Positions 6,561 through 7,236 of a stretch of 7,236 bases of DNA are shown piece by piece. The stretch's first letter is position 1. The number at the start of each line of letters is the position of its first letter. The notes beneath the pieces were generated by a model. It had not been told where the DNA came from. It saw nothing but the letters and a program-made list of their open reading frames with translations, and searched no databases. The position numbers and the translations under genes were made by a program. Where the stretch lies: positions 1 through 7,236 of the forward strand of contig DLOY01000080.1 in the NCBI GenBank assembly GCA_002478545.1. The letters are read 5' to 3'. Source of the DNA: Micrococcales bacterium UBA7472 (lineage in GTDB: Bacteria; Actinomycetota; Actinomycetes; Actinomycetales; Microbacteriaceae).

Positions 6561-6565
6561 GATAA
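6557..6565 (-). promoter_or_regulatory. Consensus DnaA-box sequence overlapping the vapBC promoter edge
   Basis: The - strand reads TTATCCACA, identical to the classical nine-base DnaA box. It overlaps the outer four bases of the operator arm and lies about 24-32 bases upstream of the inferred vapBC start site. Only one box was noticed, so this is not an origin. It may be coincidental or may modulate the promoter. Confidence 0.35.
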
Positions 6566-6586
6566 CCTGGTGTGTTTTTCGACCAG

Positions 6587-6667
6587 CTATTTTTCTCCCG
6601 AACCAAGTGCGATAAGAATCACAACAGCCAAACCAGCAAGGATTGAGATCCAGGTTTCTAGAGGCAT
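6587..6667 (-). CDS. Small single-pass membrane protein (26 residues), unlisted
   Basis: An ATG at 6667-6665 opens a 26-codon frame ending in TAG at 6589-6587. The product begins MPLETWISILAGLAVVILIA and ends LGSGEK. It is a short acidic/aromatic start, one hydrophobic span of about 17-18 residues (6-22), and a polar tail, typical of a membrane miniprotein. The ATG shares one base with the TAA of the four-helix protein upstream (TAATG), the same junction used by vapB-vapC, so it is probably translated by re-initiation; a free-standing ribosome binding site is weak. I do not recognise a family. It could be a small subunit or regulator of the upstream membrane protein, or a chance frame. Confidence 0.5.
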   Translation of the reverse strand: MPLETWISILAGLAVVILIALGSGEK

Positions 6668-7236
6668 TAGAGCTTCACTGCCTTGGCTTGATTCCATGCA
6701 AGGACCAGGTTGGGAACCAAAATTACTGAACCCAGAATTGCCCAAATGATGGAGTTGACTTGACCGAAGGTGAGTGAGATTTCGTAGTAATCGATCGAGT
6801 CAATGCTTACGTAGTCCATCGAAATCACAAAGATCATCAGAGCGACCGCCAAGGCGGATACCAAGCCGGCAAGAATCCGGAATGAGTGCAAGTAGGTGCG
6901 GTCGCGCTGCCTCACTTGGAACTCATCCAGATATTCATCTGGAGCGTCTGCCACCAGGCGAACTGAAATCCTGAGCAACCACCAGATCAAGAAGATTGGA
7001 ATCACACCGAGGATTCCAATTCCTGGCTTGATGAAGTCCTCAAACCAGAACAAAGCTGGTGCTCCGACCAAGCTCACGACACCCAGCACAACGAGAATTC
7101 GCTGAGCTCGTGCGGTTCGAATTCCGTCCCACTTTGTGTCGCTCATCACGGCATCGATGTTCTTAGCTACCTTCTTCGACTTTGGATCAGGCGCCATTCC
7201 GTACAACTGCGCGATGCTGCCCTGGTGCGGGTGAGC
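6667..7236 (-). CDS. Four-helix membrane protein of unknown function (5' end uncertain, possibly partial)
   Basis: This frame ends with TAA at 6669-6667 and is open to the window edge. Internal candidate starts are TTG at 7206 and ATG at 7197, but neither has a convincing ribosome binding site. The sequence upstream of them (AHPHQGSIAQ before LYGMAPDPKSKK) reads as plausible protein, so the true start may be outside the window. Counting from the TTG (179 residues), hydrophobic helices lie at about 37-55, 62-80, 110-130 and 150-171. They are preceded by a lysine-rich, probably cytoplasmic segment. The loop between helices 2 and 3 carries APDEYLDEFQVRQRDRTY, resembling an acidic then basic linker seen in uncharacterised actinobacterial membrane proteins. 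No catalytic motif is visible. The miniprotein at 6587-6667 starts on its stop codon and may work with it. Confidence 0.75.
   Translation of the reverse strand, partial: AHPHQGSIAQLYGMAPDPKSKKVAKNIDAVMSDTKWDGIRTARAQRILVVLGVVSLVGAPALFWFEDFIKPGIGILGVIPIFLIWWLLRISVRLVADAPDEYLDEFQVRQRDRTYLHSFRILAGLVSALAVALMIFVISMDYVSIDSIDYYEISLTFGQVNSIIWAILGSVILVPNLVLAWNQAKAVKL

Noticed and set aside
6567..6586. Weak hairpin CTGGT / ACCAG just after the miniprotein stop
   Set aside because: Five pairs with a ten-base loop and no T-run on the - strand; too weak to call a terminator.
6396..6749. Open frame of 117 codons on the + strand
   Set aside because: It runs antisense through vapB, the operator palindrome and the miniprotein, with no ribosome binding site or recognisable domain.

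Overview
The window looks like chromosomal DNA from an actinobacterium of moderate GC content, plausibly a small-genome Microbacteriaceae-type lineage (inference). The main clue is the run histidine phosphatase - TlpA-like lipoprotein - CcdA - ResB - CcsB. This is the order I know from the cytochrome c maturation locus of Mycobacterium tuberculosis (Rv0525-Rv0529). GTG starts, tight 4-base gene overlaps and a lipoprotein thioredoxin fit this placement. I see no rRNA, tRNA, CRISPR array, IS element or prophage signature.

Layout: (1) Bases 1-168, + strand, hold the C-terminal end of an unidentified gene that meets ccsB tail to tail, with the two stop codons abutting. (2) Bases 163 to about 4474, - strand, are one compact operon, read right to left: histidine phosphatase, thioredoxin-like lipoprotein, CcdA, ResB, CcsB. 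CcdA carries reducing power across the membrane. The lipoprotein thioredoxin keeps apocytochrome CxxCH thiols reduced. ResB and CcsB move haem out and ligate it (System II). Three of the four junctions are 4-base stop/start overlaps and the fourth is a 23-base overlap, so translation of the set is probably coupled. (3) A divergent spacer of about 65 bases separates this operon from aspS (4534-5844, +), a short archaeal-type aspartyl-tRNA synthetase. (4) Tail to tail with aspS, and overlapping it by four bases, is a vapBC toxin-antitoxin pair (- strand, 5841-6514). Just upstream lies a near-perfect inverted repeat with 19-base arms, which contains the -10 element and the antitoxin's ribosome binding site. 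(5) The right edge carries a four-helix membrane protein of unknown function, still open at the window edge. Its stop codon overlaps the ATG of an unlisted 26-residue membrane miniprotein.

Most of the window is ordinary core genome. The parts worth a second look are between aspS and the right edge: the vapBC operator with a consensus DnaA box on its flank, the translationally coupled miniprotein, and the synthetase's unusual residue at a tRNA-discrimination position.
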